This document shows, in pieces, positions 18,188-26,676 of a stretch of DNA of 51,075 bases (within the stretch, counting starts at the first letter, position 1; every line of letters starts with the position of its first letter). Location: contig NZ_KB904455.1 in assembly GCF_000380105.1 (NCBI RefSeq), forward strand, positions 1 to 51,075, given 5' to 3'. The stretch comes from Streptococcus orisratti DSM 15617. Lineage in GTDB: Bacteria; Bacillota; Bacilli; Lactobacillales; Streptococcaceae. The notes below the pieces were generated by a model. That model worked only from the letters and a program-made list of their open reading frames with translations, did no database searches and was not told where the DNA came from. A program made the position numbers and the translations under genes.

Positions 18188-18395
18188 TTATCATGTGGTT
18201 TGAAAATGATTTTTGATAATTCTTCAACCGTTTGAAAAATATCTTAAAAAATTAGCTTTTAGGGGGTCTCACCAGAAAAATTTCACCAATGCTAGCCTCA
18301 CCGTTTACAAGACCTGTTCTTTACAATTTTTCTAGTAAATTTTGTAGAATAACTTGGTTGGATAGACGTTTGCTAGTAAGGCAAAAAAAGATTAA
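18188..18395 (-). pseudogene. Decayed second copy of the rrf2-like regulator gene
   Basis: The sequence aligns base by base with the middle of the minus-strand regulator gene (about 16797-17010). Both contain GGTTTGAAAATGATTTTTGA, then similar ATTCTTC, TTGAAAAATATC, ACCAATGC, ACAAGACCTG and TTTCTAGTAAATTT blocks in the same order and spacing. Substitutions, stops and small indels break the frame, and neither the start nor the 3' end survives. The copy flanks the YwnB-like gene on the opposite side from the intact regulator, so the target gene is bracketed by two related regulator sequences. Confidence 0.75.
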
Positions 18396-18483
18396 CTCTT
18401 GCTAGCTGAGTTAATGGTAAATCAGTTGCCATATCTGCTGAAAACTAATTCAAAGACTACCAATAAAAGGTGAAATCAAGTTA

Positions 18484-18587
18484 ATACTCTTCGAAAATCA
18501 AAATTATCCGTTGTCAACTTGCCTTGATGAACTCAAGTTCTATCGTCGGCTTCGTTTCCTAGGCTACTTTTGATTTTCATTGAGTAT
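18484..18587. repeat. BOX-like 104-bp repeat, copy 3
   Basis: Same orientation as copy 1 and nearly identical to it, with ends ATACTCTTCG and TTGAGTAT. It is followed after five bases by a partial copy of the inverted-end repeat. Confidence 0.8.
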
Positions 18588-18592
18588 AAGAA

Positions 18593-18690
18593 CTTGTATT
18601 CACAAGTGAAGTGCTTTTATATAAGAGGTAGTTTTTCGCTAATCAAGGTAGTTTTTTTTAAGGGAATACTAACTGTATTTTGAAAAAACG
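18593..18690. repeat. Inverted-end repeat, copy 3 (truncated)
   Basis: It begins CTTGTATTCACAAG and contains GTAGTTTTTCGCTAATCAAGG as in the other copies. It stops after ACTGTATTTTGAAAAAAC, lacking the ACGATGAGTAG half and the second terminus. Confidence 0.7.
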
Positions 18691-18756
18691 TTCAAAAGAG
18701 GCTAGGCAAGACATCCATGATGGCTCCGCCCTCACCCACAGAATAATGAAAACGAA

Positions 18757-18797
18757 ACAAAGCTCTCACTAGGTGTAATCTTAGTGAGGGCTTTGTT
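18757..18797. terminator. Orphan hairpin, terminator-like
   Basis: The stem AACAAAGCTCTCACTA / TAGTGAGGGCTTTGTT (18757-18772 and 18782-18797) has only one weak pair. No recognisable gene ends before it. It could close a small RNA or a lost gene. The stretches 18691-18756 and 18798-18988 hold nothing I can identify. Confidence 0.5.
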
Positions 18798-18988
18798 TGT
18801 GGTTGACGAGTTAATGATGTTATTCATCGAGGGAAAAACTGCTCCACTCTACTGATGAGCACCCCAAAATATGCGATAGGCATGAGTATAAAAATACGAC
18901 TAAAATTCGGTAGATAAGCTCTCTAATTTTTAGAAGGAGGGAATTTTTGCATTCTTTTTAGTTTTCGTATAAAAGTCTTAAAAATAAG

Positions 18989-19038
18989 AAAATAGCTTAG
19001 AACTGCGTCATCAGCAATGTTGATTCTAAGCTATTTTT
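18989..19038. terminator. Terminator of the ROK/AraC/MFS operon
   Basis: The 14-bp stem AAAATAGCTTAGAA / TTCTAAGCTATTTT (18989-19002, 19024-19037) has T-rich sequence on both strands. It lies about 65 bases beyond the kinase stop on the minus strand. Confidence 0.8.
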
Positions 19039-19103
19039 GATTGTCCAAATTTTAATCGAAAGGGTAAAATTTTAGTTTTTGCCCAGCTTCTTTTGCGATG
19101 TTG

Positions 19104-19991
19104 TTAGTTCAATAGTTGATACAGGGCACCAAGCAAGTTTGCATCATTCCCAAAACTGGTTTTGACAATTTTGGGACGTGTTAAAACAGTACTGGTCACA
19201 GGATCCTTTGCTAAAATAAGGTCGTATTGACGATTAATTTCCCTTATTAAACTAGGCTGAACACTAATTCCTCCACCAATAGCAAAAATTTCCAAATCCA
19301 AAGTTGCATGTAGGTTTAAAATAATGGTCGCGATTGTTTGGCAATAATTTTCAAAGATAGCCAGAGCTTCGGGCTCTTTATCTTGAATAGCTTTAAAAGC
19401 TGATAGACCATCTTTATCATTTGAATTTCCAAGTGTTTGATTGATCTTTTTAACCATATTCACCGCTGAACCTAAAGAACCACTCATCTTATCAAACCCT
19501 TGGTTGGTAGGGTTTAAAAGCATAAAACTCAGTTCTCCTGCTTGAAAATGCAGACCGCTACGTAATTTCCCATCTAAAATCAGACCGCCACCAACACCAG
19601 TCCCCAAGACAATCGTAGCACCGTCTGACACCCCCTTTAGACTTCCTTGCCATACCTCGGCTAAGGCCGCTGCTTTACCATCATTAACTACAGCGGTGGT
19701 CAGATTGTACCGTTGTTTAATGCGTTCTTTAACATGGACATCATCTAAGTAAGTTAGTGCGCCACCCAAATAAATAATACCTTTATCAACATCTACACGA
19801 CCGGGTGAGCTAAAAGCTACTCCTTGGATCTGATTACGATAATTCAAAATGATCTCATCAATGGATGACCAAAAGTCGTCTAAGTTAGAAGGGGACATGA
19901 CATGATTTTTCTCCAAAATTTTTCCTGAAGCACTCATCAAGGCATACTTGATGTGAGTACCACCAATATCAAAACTTAAATAATTTGTCAT
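19104..19991 (-). CDS. ROK-family sugar kinase
   Basis: A 295-residue cytoplasmic sugar kinase. The ATP-binding motif is SFDIGGTHIKYALM (about residues 6-19), the substrate-loop motif VVNDGKAAALAEVW contains the catalytic Asp (about 102), and GTGVGGGLILDGKLRSG follows. The CxCGxxGC zinc motif of glucokinases and NagC-type repressors is absent, and residues near GELSFMLL resemble BglK-type beta-glucoside kinases rather than GlcK. There is no N-terminal HTH, so it is a kinase and not a repressor. It is the last gene after the AraC regulator (nine-base gap) and MFS; the sugar is unknown. Confidence 0.9.
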   Translation of the reverse strand: MTNYLSFDIGGTHIKYALMSASGKILEKNHVMSPSNLDDFWSSIDEIILNYRNQIQGVAFSSPGRVDVDKGIIYLGGALTYLDDVHVKERIKQRYNLTTAVVNDGKAAALAEVWQGSLKGVSDGATIVLGTGVGGGLILDGKLRSGLHFQAGELSFMLLNPTNQGFDKMSGSLGSAVNMVKKINQTLGNSNDKDGLSAFKAIQDKEPEALAIFENYCQTIATIILNLHATLDLEIFAIGGGISVQPSLIREINRQYDLILAKDPVTSTVLTRPKIVKTSFGNDANLLGALYQLLN

Positions 19992-20000
19992 TTTATTTTC

Positions 20001-20861
20001 TCATTGCTCCTCTCTTAATTGGCGAGCAGTCTTTCCAAAATTTGTTTCCAAAGCACGATTCATTGAACGTAGGCCACTAAATCCATGTTCCAAAGCAATA
20101 TCCGTAAAGCGGTCTTTTGTTTCAATCAAGCTATCACGTGCTTTTTGAGCCCGAATAGTTCCCAGATATTGTCCCAAGGTCACTCCTAGATGTGATTTAA
20201 AGAATCGTGCCATGTAGGAGCGCGATAGGTGACAGTAATCTGCCAATTCTTCAAGGCCTATATCTTCTTGATAGTTTTGTTGTAAAAAGCTATCTATCTC
20301 TTTAATACGCTCAGCAATTTGTAATCGATTATTTTTGTGAAGGTTATCCTTATTATCCACTAAAAATGAAGTTACCAAAATGTCTAAAACTTGTAGAATT
20401 CCTAAATTTAATTTCAGATTTTTCTGTGGGTTATCCGTCTGAAAATCTAGAATAATACCTTCTAAGATATCTTGGAGATGTTTGTAAGCCTGCTTTTGTT
20501 CTTCTGAAAAAGTTTCTGGATGATTGATGTCAAATTGACAATGGTTAATAGTATTGCATTGACCAACCAGAAAAGGATAGGGGTAGATAATCGTCAATGC
20601 TAACTCAGGTTCTTTTTTATAATTCAAAACACGAATACTGTGGACATCCTGTGTATTGACTACTAAAATCTGACCTGAGGTTGTTTGAAAATTTTCACCA
20701 GCGATATAGAAATGGTCAATTGATCCCCTAGATGTATAACTTAGCTCAACTGCTCTATGCCAGTGTGGCTCAATGTAAGTTGTTTCCTGCCCATTATGGA
20801 CGTACAAGAAGGATAGCAAACCTTGATTAGGATTAACCACCTCATGTTGACATACTTCCAA
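20001..20861 (-). CDS. AraC-family regulator with cupin sensor domain
   Basis: A 286-residue regulator. The N-terminal cupin-like domain (about 1-140) carries EPHWHRAVELSYTSRGSIDHF, typical of sugar-binding AraC sensors. The C-terminal pair of HTH motifs (about 185-286) includes DIGLEELADYCHLSRSYMARFFKSH and the second signature FTDIALEHGFSGLRSMNRALETNFGKTARQLR. It lies between an MFS transporter gene and a ROK kinase gene on the same strand, so it probably activates this local sugar uptake cluster. AAGGAGG precedes the ATG. Confidence 0.92.
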   Translation of the reverse strand: MEVCQHEVVNPNQGLLSFLYVHNGQETTYIEPHWHRAVELSYTSRGSIDHFYIAGENFQTTSGQILVVNTQDVHSIRVLNYKKEPELALTIIYPYPFLVGQCNTINHCQFDINHPETFSEEQKQAYKHLQDILEGIILDFQTDNPQKNLKLNLGILQVLDILVTSFLVDNKDNLHKNNRLQIAERIKEIDSFLQQNYQEDIGLEELADYCHLSRSYMARFFKSHLGVTLGQYLGTIRAQKARDSLIETKDRFTDIALEHGFSGLRSMNRALETNFGKTARQLREEQ

Positions 20862-20913
20862 GAAAGACCTCCTTTTAGGAAAAGACTTGTTTTCTAATGA
20901 TTCCTATGTAAGA

Positions 20914-22092
20914 TTATTTATGAAGTTTATGCACTTTAATATAATGCACGATTGCATATGCTGTTATGATTGCAAAACCAATAGCTGAAATGAGTAAGGT
21001 ATTTTTAGCCTCAGAACCAAGAAAACTTGAGAGACTTCCCATGACTGTTGGAGAGATAAAGCAACCAATATTTACCATGACAAGAATGATTGTTGTTGCT
21101 AAATTAACAGAGTTTTGTGGTGCTGCCCATCCAAGCCAGTTGTACATATATGGTACCGCAAATCCAAAGCCAACGCCAGTAATAACCATGGATAAAAGTA
21201 GGATGGCTAAATTTTGTGAATAGGCCGTTAACAAGAAACCTAAGGTAACTAAAAGAAAACCAAGTGGAAAAATCATATCATGTAATTTCTTAAAGAAGAA
21301 ACCGAAGCTAGCTCCAATAGGGATACCCACTAATGTTGAAAATCCTGCTACCATAGCAGCCGTCGAAGTAGTACCAATGCTATTTTCCACAATCATGGTT
21401 GGTAACTTATAACTCATTGGTAAGTATAGCATGAAAATAAAGAACATCAAAACAGCAATAAGTACGACTTTGCCATTGATTGATTGTTTTTGCTTAACTC
21501 CATTTTGACTACCAGACTGAGTAGTTTCTTTTTTTAATGGGACAAACAGAGTAAATAGAATAAGAGCAGGGATAACAAGAAAATAAATCGCAAAGGCAGC
21601 ATGCCAGCTCATTGTAACCAAATAACTTACTAAAAAAGAAGACACTGCAGCACCGATACTACTCATAACATTTTGAAAACCAAGCATGGAGGCACGTTCT
21701 TCTTCATTATCGATGTAAAAATGAGGAATCAAGCTGACCGCCAATGAATTGAAAAGTCCAATCCCAGCACCTAGTAGAAAACGTGATATTAGAATGGGTG
21801 TAAAACTGGTAGCATATATTGGGAAAGTCCCTGCTAATAGGGTAATGACTAAACCTGTCAAAATAGTTGACTTTTGTCCAAGAATACGAATTAAAAATGG
21901 ACTAATAAACAAGCCAACCATAATTCCAAAATTGGGAATCGTTGATAAGGTTTCAACGCCACTTTGACTTACGCCAGGGAAGGCATGATACATTAGTGGG
22001 AGAGCAGCCGAAATTTGTGGCGCAATCATCAAAAAGAGAGAGATAGAGAGTAGAGAAATTTTGAAAGATAATTTATCTTTAACTGGTTTCAT
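20914..22092 (-). CDS. MFS transporter (12-helix)
   Basis: A 392-residue major facilitator with about 12 membrane helices and a central cytoplasmic loop (KKETTQSGSQNGVKQKQ). The MFS motif is weak: SPFLIRILGQKSTIL in loop 2-3, with a late FGFFFKKLHDMIFPLGF counterpart. CynX/NimT-like and sugar-transporter subfamilies are both possible. Position next to a ROK kinase and an AraC regulator favours a carbohydrate or glycoside substrate. AGGAGGA lies upstream of the ATG, and a minus-strand TATAAT at 22168-22173 is the likely -10 for the three-gene operon. Confidence 0.88.
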   Translation of the reverse strand: MKPVKDKLSFKISLLSISLFLMIAPQISAALPLMYHAFPGVSQSGVETLSTIPNFGIMVGLFISPFLIRILGQKSTILTGLVITLLAGTFPIYATSFTPILISRFLLGAGIGLFNSLAVSLIPHFYIDNEEERASMLGFQNVMSSIGAAVSSFLVSYLVTMSWHAAFAIYFLVIPALILFTLFVPLKKETTQSGSQNGVKQKQSINGKVVLIAVLMFFIFMLYLPMSYKLPTMIVENSIGTTSTAAMVAGFSTLVGIPIGASFGFFFKKLHDMIFPLGFLLVTLGFLLTAYSQNLAILLLSMVITGVGFGFAVPYMYNWLGWAAPQNSVNLATTIILVMVNIGCFISPTVMGSLSSFLGSEAKNTLLISAIGFAIITAYAIVHYIKVHKLHK

Positions 22093-22213
22093 GACGAAAT
22101 CCTCCTGAGTATATGTAATAGCTTAATAGACGGCAAAGTAACCGCTATCAATCTTTTCTTAGCTCTAATTATAACGGCTTGACAGATTTTACAAAATAAC
22201 AGGAGTTCCCAGA

Positions 22214-22270
22214 AAAAGGCGCTGAGTGACCTCTTTATATTTCATAAATAGGTCACTAGACGCCCTTTTT
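22214..22270. terminator. Bidirectional terminator-like hairpin in a divergent intergenic region
   Basis: The arms GGCGCTGAGTGACCT and AGGTCACTAGACGCC (about 22218-22232 and 22250-22264) form a long stem with two mismatches. It is flanked by A-rich sequence on the left and a run of T on the right. No gene ends here: it stands between the start of the minus-strand MFS operon and the plus-strand hydrolase gene. Confidence 0.65.
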
Positions 22271-22356
22271 TAGATAAGATGACACTAGATTTTTAGTTAC
22301 TTTTGACCTAAAATCGTAGTATCTACAAAATATATTTAGAAATGAGGTCTCACAAA

Positions 22357-23247
22357 ATGGTGATTAAGAAAGATATTTTAGAGGCGGCTAAAACACTGAA
22401 TGCCCTTTTTAAAGAAGGGGATGATAAACGTGATGCAGGACTACCGCATGATATTCCCGAAGTAGAACGATTTGATGATATTGCTTATGGTTCTAAAGAA
22501 AAGTGGAATCTCTTAGATATTTATCTACCTAAAAAACGTACGGGAAAGGTCCCAACTATTATCAATATACATGGTGGTGGATGGGTTTATGGGACTAAAG
22601 AAACTTACCAGTTTTTTGGGCTTAGTTTAGCAAAAGAAGGCTTTGCATTTGTCAATTTCAACTATCAATTGGCTCCTGAAGTTGAATTTCCTGGTGAACT
22701 AGACGATGTTAACCGTGCCATGCACTGGGTAGGCAAGCACAGTGATGATTATGATTTAGACTTAAATAATGTTTTCATCATTGGAGATAGTGCTGGTGGG
22801 CAGATGGCAGTACAATATTTGACTATTTTAACTAATGATGACTTCCGTCAAAAATTCGGCTATGAAAAACCTAACTTCTCAGTCCGAGCAGCCGCTATCA
22901 ATTGCGGCGCCTCTTTCCTCAACATTCCTGGAACGATAGAAGGGGCTCCACAAGCTTACTTTACCGATGCTGTTTTAGAAAACAAAATAGATATGCTGCT
23001 GACCGAAAATTACATCACTTCAGCTATGCCACCGCTATTTCTTACCACTGCTAATCAAGACTTTATCCGTGACTGCACTGTTCGACTAGATGGTTTCCTA
23101 CGTGCTAAGCACATTGAGCATGAATTTAGAAGTTTTGGGACACCTGAAGATCCAAAAGGACATGTTTTTAATTACAATGTTAAAGATCCTATTGCAACTG
23201 CCTGTAATTTAGAAATATTAGATTTTTTCAAACGCTATTTTGTATAA
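22357..23247 (+). CDS. Alpha/beta hydrolase (HSL-like esterase)
   Basis: A 296-residue hydrolase of the hormone-sensitive-lipase type. The oxyanion motif HGGGW (about 78-82) and nucleophile elbow GDSAGG (about 149-154, Ser 151) are present, with the catalytic His in KGHVFNY near the C-terminus; TANQDF may hold the acid residue. No signal peptide is seen, so it is cytoplasmic. The ATG at 22357 has TGAGG about nine bases upstream, while the earlier ATG at 22342 would overlap that site. It is divergent from the sugar-type cluster and might deacylate an imported glycoside; this is inference. Confidence 0.88.
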   Translation: MVIKKDILEAAKTLNALFKEGDDKRDAGLPHDIPEVERFDDIAYGSKEKWNLLDIYLPKKRTGKVPTIINIHGGGWVYGTKETYQFFGLSLAKEGFAFVNFNYQLAPEVEFPGELDDVNRAMHWVGKHSDDYDLDLNNVFIIGDSAGGQMAVQYLTILTNDDFRQKFGYEKPNFSVRAAAINCGASFLNIPGTIEGAPQAYFTDAVLENKIDMLLTENYITSAMPPLFLTTANQDFIRDCTVRLDGFLRAKHIEHEFRSFGTPEDPKGHVFNYNVKDPIATACNLEILDFFKRYFV

Positions 23248-23255
23248 TATCGGTT

Positions 23256-23282
23256 GAGGCTAGCCAGAAACTAGCCTTTTTT
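23256..23282. terminator. Shared terminator of hydrolase and brnQ
   Basis: The stem AGGCTAG (23257-23263) / CTAGCCT (23271-23277) with a 7-base loop is followed by six T residues. The right arm is the last coding triplets and TAG stop of brnQ, so one hairpin ends two convergent transcripts. Confidence 0.8.
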
Positions 23283-24641
23283 AACTTTATGAATGATAAA
23301 GCTCAAGAGAAAACCTAGAAGTGCGAAGCTAATCCATCCAAGGTTAAATTGTCCCAGAGGTACGATTTCGGTAAAAAAGGAAACAACTGCAGTTGGTAAC
23401 CTAAAGAGACCAGTCATCTTAGAAAGGGTAGATAGAGCATCATAGCATGCTGCAATAGCTGTCAAACCAATGGTGATTTGGAAAACTTTGGGATTTCCAT
23501 TGAAATATTTTTGCCCAAGTACCAGAGCAATAATAACAACGGTTAACGGGTAAAGAAGGTAGAGGACGGGAAGTGACCACTTGATTAATTCGGATAAACC
23601 ACCAAAGTAAAAAGTCGTGGCAATCAGTGTGAAGATTCCTGCCCAAGTCACGTGAGAAAGTCTTGGAAACAATTTATGGAAATATTCTGCACAGGCGGTG
23701 ATTAAGCCAGTGGCTGTTGTCAGACAGGCTAGAAAAATGGCTAACGCTAGTACTGCACGACCGATATTTCCCAAATAGAAAAAGGCAGCTTGGCTTAGTA
23801 CATGACCACCGTCAATAGCGGAATTTTGGAAAGTAAAGTTACCCTTTGAAAAGTCAAATAAGCTCTGGGATGTTGCACCAATTCGTCCTACAAAAATATA
23901 GATTAGCGCTAGGAGGTTGATGGCAACGAGTCCTGATTTTAGGGTAATGGTAGCAATTTGGGCTTTGCTAGTGGCACCAAATTCTTTGGCGGCATTGATA
24001 ACGAGAATAGCAAAAGCCAGTGATGCCAGGGCATCCATTGTTCCATAGCCTTGAATGAGACCTGCCACAAAGGGATAATCTTTAAAAGCATTACTAATAT
24101 CAGAGGCGGCATTGTGGGGCTGCCCAATATGTCCAGCAGGATGGATAAAAGATGCTATCACTAGAATGGTAATCACCAGAAGAAGAGCAGGTGTCAAGAA
24201 GCGTCCGATGGCATCAGCGATTTTATTGGGCTTGATAGCAAGTAGATAAGACAGGCCAAAGAAAATGATGGCATAGATAACTTTTACAGCTGGACTATTG
24301 CCAAATATTGGTTCGGTCCCGATGGAGTAGGAAGTGGCTCCTGTTCTTGGAATGGCAAAGAATGGGCCGATAGAAAGGTAGAGGGCGACAGAAAAGAGCA
24401 GTGCATACCACTTTGAGATGGGGCGATTAACTATTTCAACATCTGTGGCTCCTGAATAGGCAACAGCCACTACACCTAATAAGGGAAGTGTGACACCAGT
24501 TAAGCAAAAACCAAGAATTGCCCAAAAGAGATGACTTCCAGAGTAAATACCTAAAAATGCGGGATAGATGAGATTTCCCGCTCCAAAAAATAGCGCAAAG
24601 AGCATAAAACCAATGATGACATAAACATTTTTTTGTGTCAT
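23271..24641 (-). CDS. brnQ: Branched-chain amino acid transporter BrnQ (LIVCS family)
   Basis: A 456-residue transporter with about 12 membrane helices, importing Leu, Ile and Val with sodium or protons. The N-terminus MTQKNVYVIIGFMLFALFFGAGNLIYPAFLG is the family signature region, and GPFFAIPRTGATSYS follows near residue 80. The ATG at 24641 with AGGAAAG upstream gives the normal family start; the frame extends 25 codons further but without a ribosome site. The minus-strand promoter is plausibly TTGTCA and TATATT about 16 bases apart, near 24690-24715. Confidence 0.93.
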   Translation of the reverse strand: MTQKNVYVIIGFMLFALFFGAGNLIYPAFLGIYSGSHLFWAILGFCLTGVTLPLLGVVAVAYSGATDVEIVNRPISKWYALLFSVALYLSIGPFFAIPRTGATSYSIGTEPIFGNSPAVKVIYAIIFFGLSYLLAIKPNKIADAIGRFLTPALLLVITILVIASFIHPAGHIGQPHNAASDISNAFKDYPFVAGLIQGYGTMDALASLAFAILVINAAKEFGATSKAQIATITLKSGLVAINLLALIYIFVGRIGATSQSLFDFSKGNFTFQNSAIDGGHVLSQAAFFYLGNIGRAVLALAIFLACLTTATGLITACAEYFHKLFPRLSHVTWAGIFTLIATTFYFGGLSELIKWSLPVLYLLYPLTVVIIALVLGQKYFNGNPKVFQITIGLTAIAACYDALSTLSKMTGLFRLPTAVVSFFTEIVPLGQFNLGWISFALLGFLLSFIIHKVKKG

Positions 24642-24884
24642 AATATAATCCTTTCTTAGGTGAGATGAGAGATAATTGTATAATATTGAATATAATTGAA
24701 TACAATAGTATGACAATTACATTATAACTGAGGGCTAAAGAAAGGTCAATAAAAGATGCTTATGAACAAATTACTGATTGGAGAAATTGAAAATGGCTTC
24801 TTCTTGTACGTGTACAGCATGTTTTTTGCTTGAACTCAACTTGAACTTTCCTGCTAATCGTGTTATTCTAGTAGTGTTATAGTT

Positions 24885-24925
24885 TATAATTAGAAGGTGG
24901 TAGCCAACTCCGAGCTACCTTTTTT
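24885..24925 (+). promoter_or_regulatory. Promoter and terminator-like hairpin before the MFS exporter gene
   Basis: TATAAT (24885-24890) is directly followed by GGTAGC (24899-24904) / GCTACC (24914-24919) and six T residues. Transcripts from this -10 would meet a small terminator at once, so this may be an attenuator controlling the exporter. The -35 is weak. Function is inference. Confidence 0.5.
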
Positions 24926-24944
24926 ACATTTTATGGAGGATTTA

Positions 24945-26300
24945 ATGTCAACAAAAGAAACTGTTTCAAAGAACACAACTTTATCCATTGTCGCAACTGC
25001 TCTATTAGGCTTCGCTGGTATTTTATCTGAAACTAGTATGAATGTAACCTTTCCTACTCTTCAGAAGGTTTTTGGACTTCCCTTATCTAGTTTACAGTGG
25101 ATTACGACTGTTTATCTTTTAGCGGTTGCCATTTCCATGACCGTTAGTGCCACGTTACAACAAAATGTTAAGGAAAAGAGTATCTTAAACATCGCTCTAT
25201 TTCTCTTTACTACAGGTACTATCCTAGCCTTTATCACTAATCTCTTTCCTATTATGATTGCTGGGCGTGTCTTGCAGGGGTTAGGGACAGGGATTGGAAT
25301 GACGTTGATGTTCAACCTAATTTTAGAGCGTGTTCCACTAAGTAAGATTGGGACTTACATGGGAATTGGGGGTCTTATCATGAGTTTAGCCCCTGCATTT
25401 GGTCCTACTTATGGAGGCTTTATGATTGCTCATCTTCCTTGGCAGTGGATTTTTATTTTCATTTTGCCTGTTCCAGTCATCTGTTTTATACTTAATCAGA
25501 GATATATGGAAAATAGTCCAAAAACAGTGAAACGTCCCTTTGATATTTTTGCCTTTAGCTTTCTAGCAGTTGCACTGACCACCTCTCTTCTTGCCATTAC
25601 AAGCTTAGAAAATGGGAAGGTTAATTGGCCATATCTGGTCATTTTCATTGTTAGTTTGCTTGGTTTTATTGTTCGTAGTTTAAAAACCAAAGCACCTTTT
25701 CTAGATATTCGAATCTTAAAAGTACCAACTGTTTGGTTGGGGTTGATTCCCTTTTTCATCTATCAATTTTCAAATCTGGGTTCTAATTTTATCATTCCAA
25801 ACTTTTTGATTGAAGCTAAGGGAGCAAGTTCTACTTTAGCGGGATTTGCACTCTTGCCAGGGACACTATTAGGGGCTCTGCTTGCTCCCCTTTTTGGGAA
25901 ATTTTATGATTTAAAGGGACCTAAACCTTCTCTTTACATTGGTAATACCCTTTTTGCCTCGGCTTTAGCTATCATGGCTAGTCTGACACAGTCATTGACA
26001 GTTTTTAGTTTAGCTCTCAGTTATATCATTTTTACCTTTGGACGAAACATGGCTTTTAACAATACTTTGGCTGTTTCGGTCTCTAAACTGCCTCAAGATA
26101 AAAAGGCTGACGCAACTGCTATTTTTCAAATGATGCAACAGTTTGCAGGTGCGCTTGGAACTGCGATTGCTTCGGTATTGGCTAATACTAGCTCTGATTT
26201 AACTCAAGGCGTTCAACGTGTCTTTTCGTTGCAACTCTTCCTAGTGCTCACTATTTATATTTTCTTCTTCAATCTATTTAAGCAATTAAATAAATCATAA
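24945..26300 (+). CDS. MFS exporter, DHA2 (EmrB/QacA-like) family
   Basis: A 451-residue protein with about 14 hydrophobic helices. Family motifs include the motif-A-like region after helix 2, the LQWITTVYLLAVAISMTVSA segment of helices 1-2, and motif C-like GGLIMSLAPAFGPTYGGFM (helix 5), which marks drug/proton antiporters. Substrates are unknown; Lactobacillales members export drugs, dyes or bacteriocin-like compounds. The ATG at 24945 follows GGAGG; the in-frame upstream extension crosses a hairpin and is rejected. No clear terminator follows: the foreign segment starts about 50-70 bases after the stop. Confidence 0.9.
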   Translation: MSTKETVSKNTTLSIVATALLGFAGILSETSMNVTFPTLQKVFGLPLSSLQWITTVYLLAVAISMTVSATLQQNVKEKSILNIALFLFTTGTILAFITNLFPIMIAGRVLQGLGTGIGMTLMFNLILERVPLSKIGTYMGIGGLIMSLAPAFGPTYGGFMIAHLPWQWIFIFILPVPVICFILNQRYMENSPKTVKRPFDIFAFSFLAVALTTSLLAITSLENGKVNWPYLVIFIVSLLGFIVRSLKTKAPFLDIRILKVPTVWLGLIPFFIYQFSNLGSNFIIPNFLIEAKGASSTLAGFALLPGTLLGALLAPLFGKFYDLKGPKPSLYIGNTLFASALAIMASLTQSLTVFSLALSYIIFTFGRNMAFNNTLAVSVSKLPQDKKADATAIFQMMQQFAGALGTAIASVLANTSSDLTQGVQRVFSLQLFLVLTIYIFFFNLFKQLNKS

Positions 26301-26412
26301 AAAAACAGTAAGCTAAGTTGAATTTCCCTTTCTAAAGGATAATTCTAGGACACATAATAATTTACCAACACAACCAGCTTATCTGTAATAAAACGGAAAG
26401 GATAAAAAAGCT

Positions 26413-26676
26413 ATGAAATTTATATATGCTACATATAACCAACGCTGCAATAGCATTGATATAACCACTTTTGATAATATGCTTTTACGAATCGACTGCA
26501 ATAAGGCAGAGGATGGATTGAAGACCACACCTAATTCACAGTGTGCATTAAATGCTCTTGCCATTGACAACCCTATGGAGTATGCCAGGCTGGCTTTGAC
26601 GGGTGAGATGCAAGATTGGATGAAAAGCAAATCCGCCAACTGGAACGTGCTGTTACAGGATATTTTGATTACATAG
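26413..26676 (+). CDS. DUF6061-like small protein with altered C-terminus
   Basis: The 87-residue protein begins MKFIYATYNQRCNSIDITTF, and ALAIDNPMEYARLALTGEMQ follows. This is the DUF6061 type found beside recombinases in Clostridial mobile elements (recognised from memory). After GEMQ (about residue 67) the sequence turns into out-of-frame bases of a RhuM-type gene, so the last 20 residues are not native. AAAGGATAAAAAAGCT precedes the ATG, and an AACCAGCTTATCTGT block at 26372-26386 recurs in the leader of the recombinase gene. Confidence 0.6.
   Translation: MKFIYATYNQRCNSIDITTFDNMLLRIDCNKAEDGLKTTPNSQCALNALAIDNPMEYARLALTGEMQDWMKSKSANWNVLLQDILIT

Noticed and set aside
17160..18590. A composite transposon formed by two inverted BOX-like repeats around the YwnB-like gene
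   Set aside because: The repeats encode no transposase, no target duplication is visible, and a third copy lies elsewhere.
24895..24925. T-box riboswitch before the MFS exporter gene (AGGTGG near a hairpin)
   Set aside because: The AGGGTGGNACCGCG antiterminator core and a specifier stem are absent. Only a small terminator-like stem is present.
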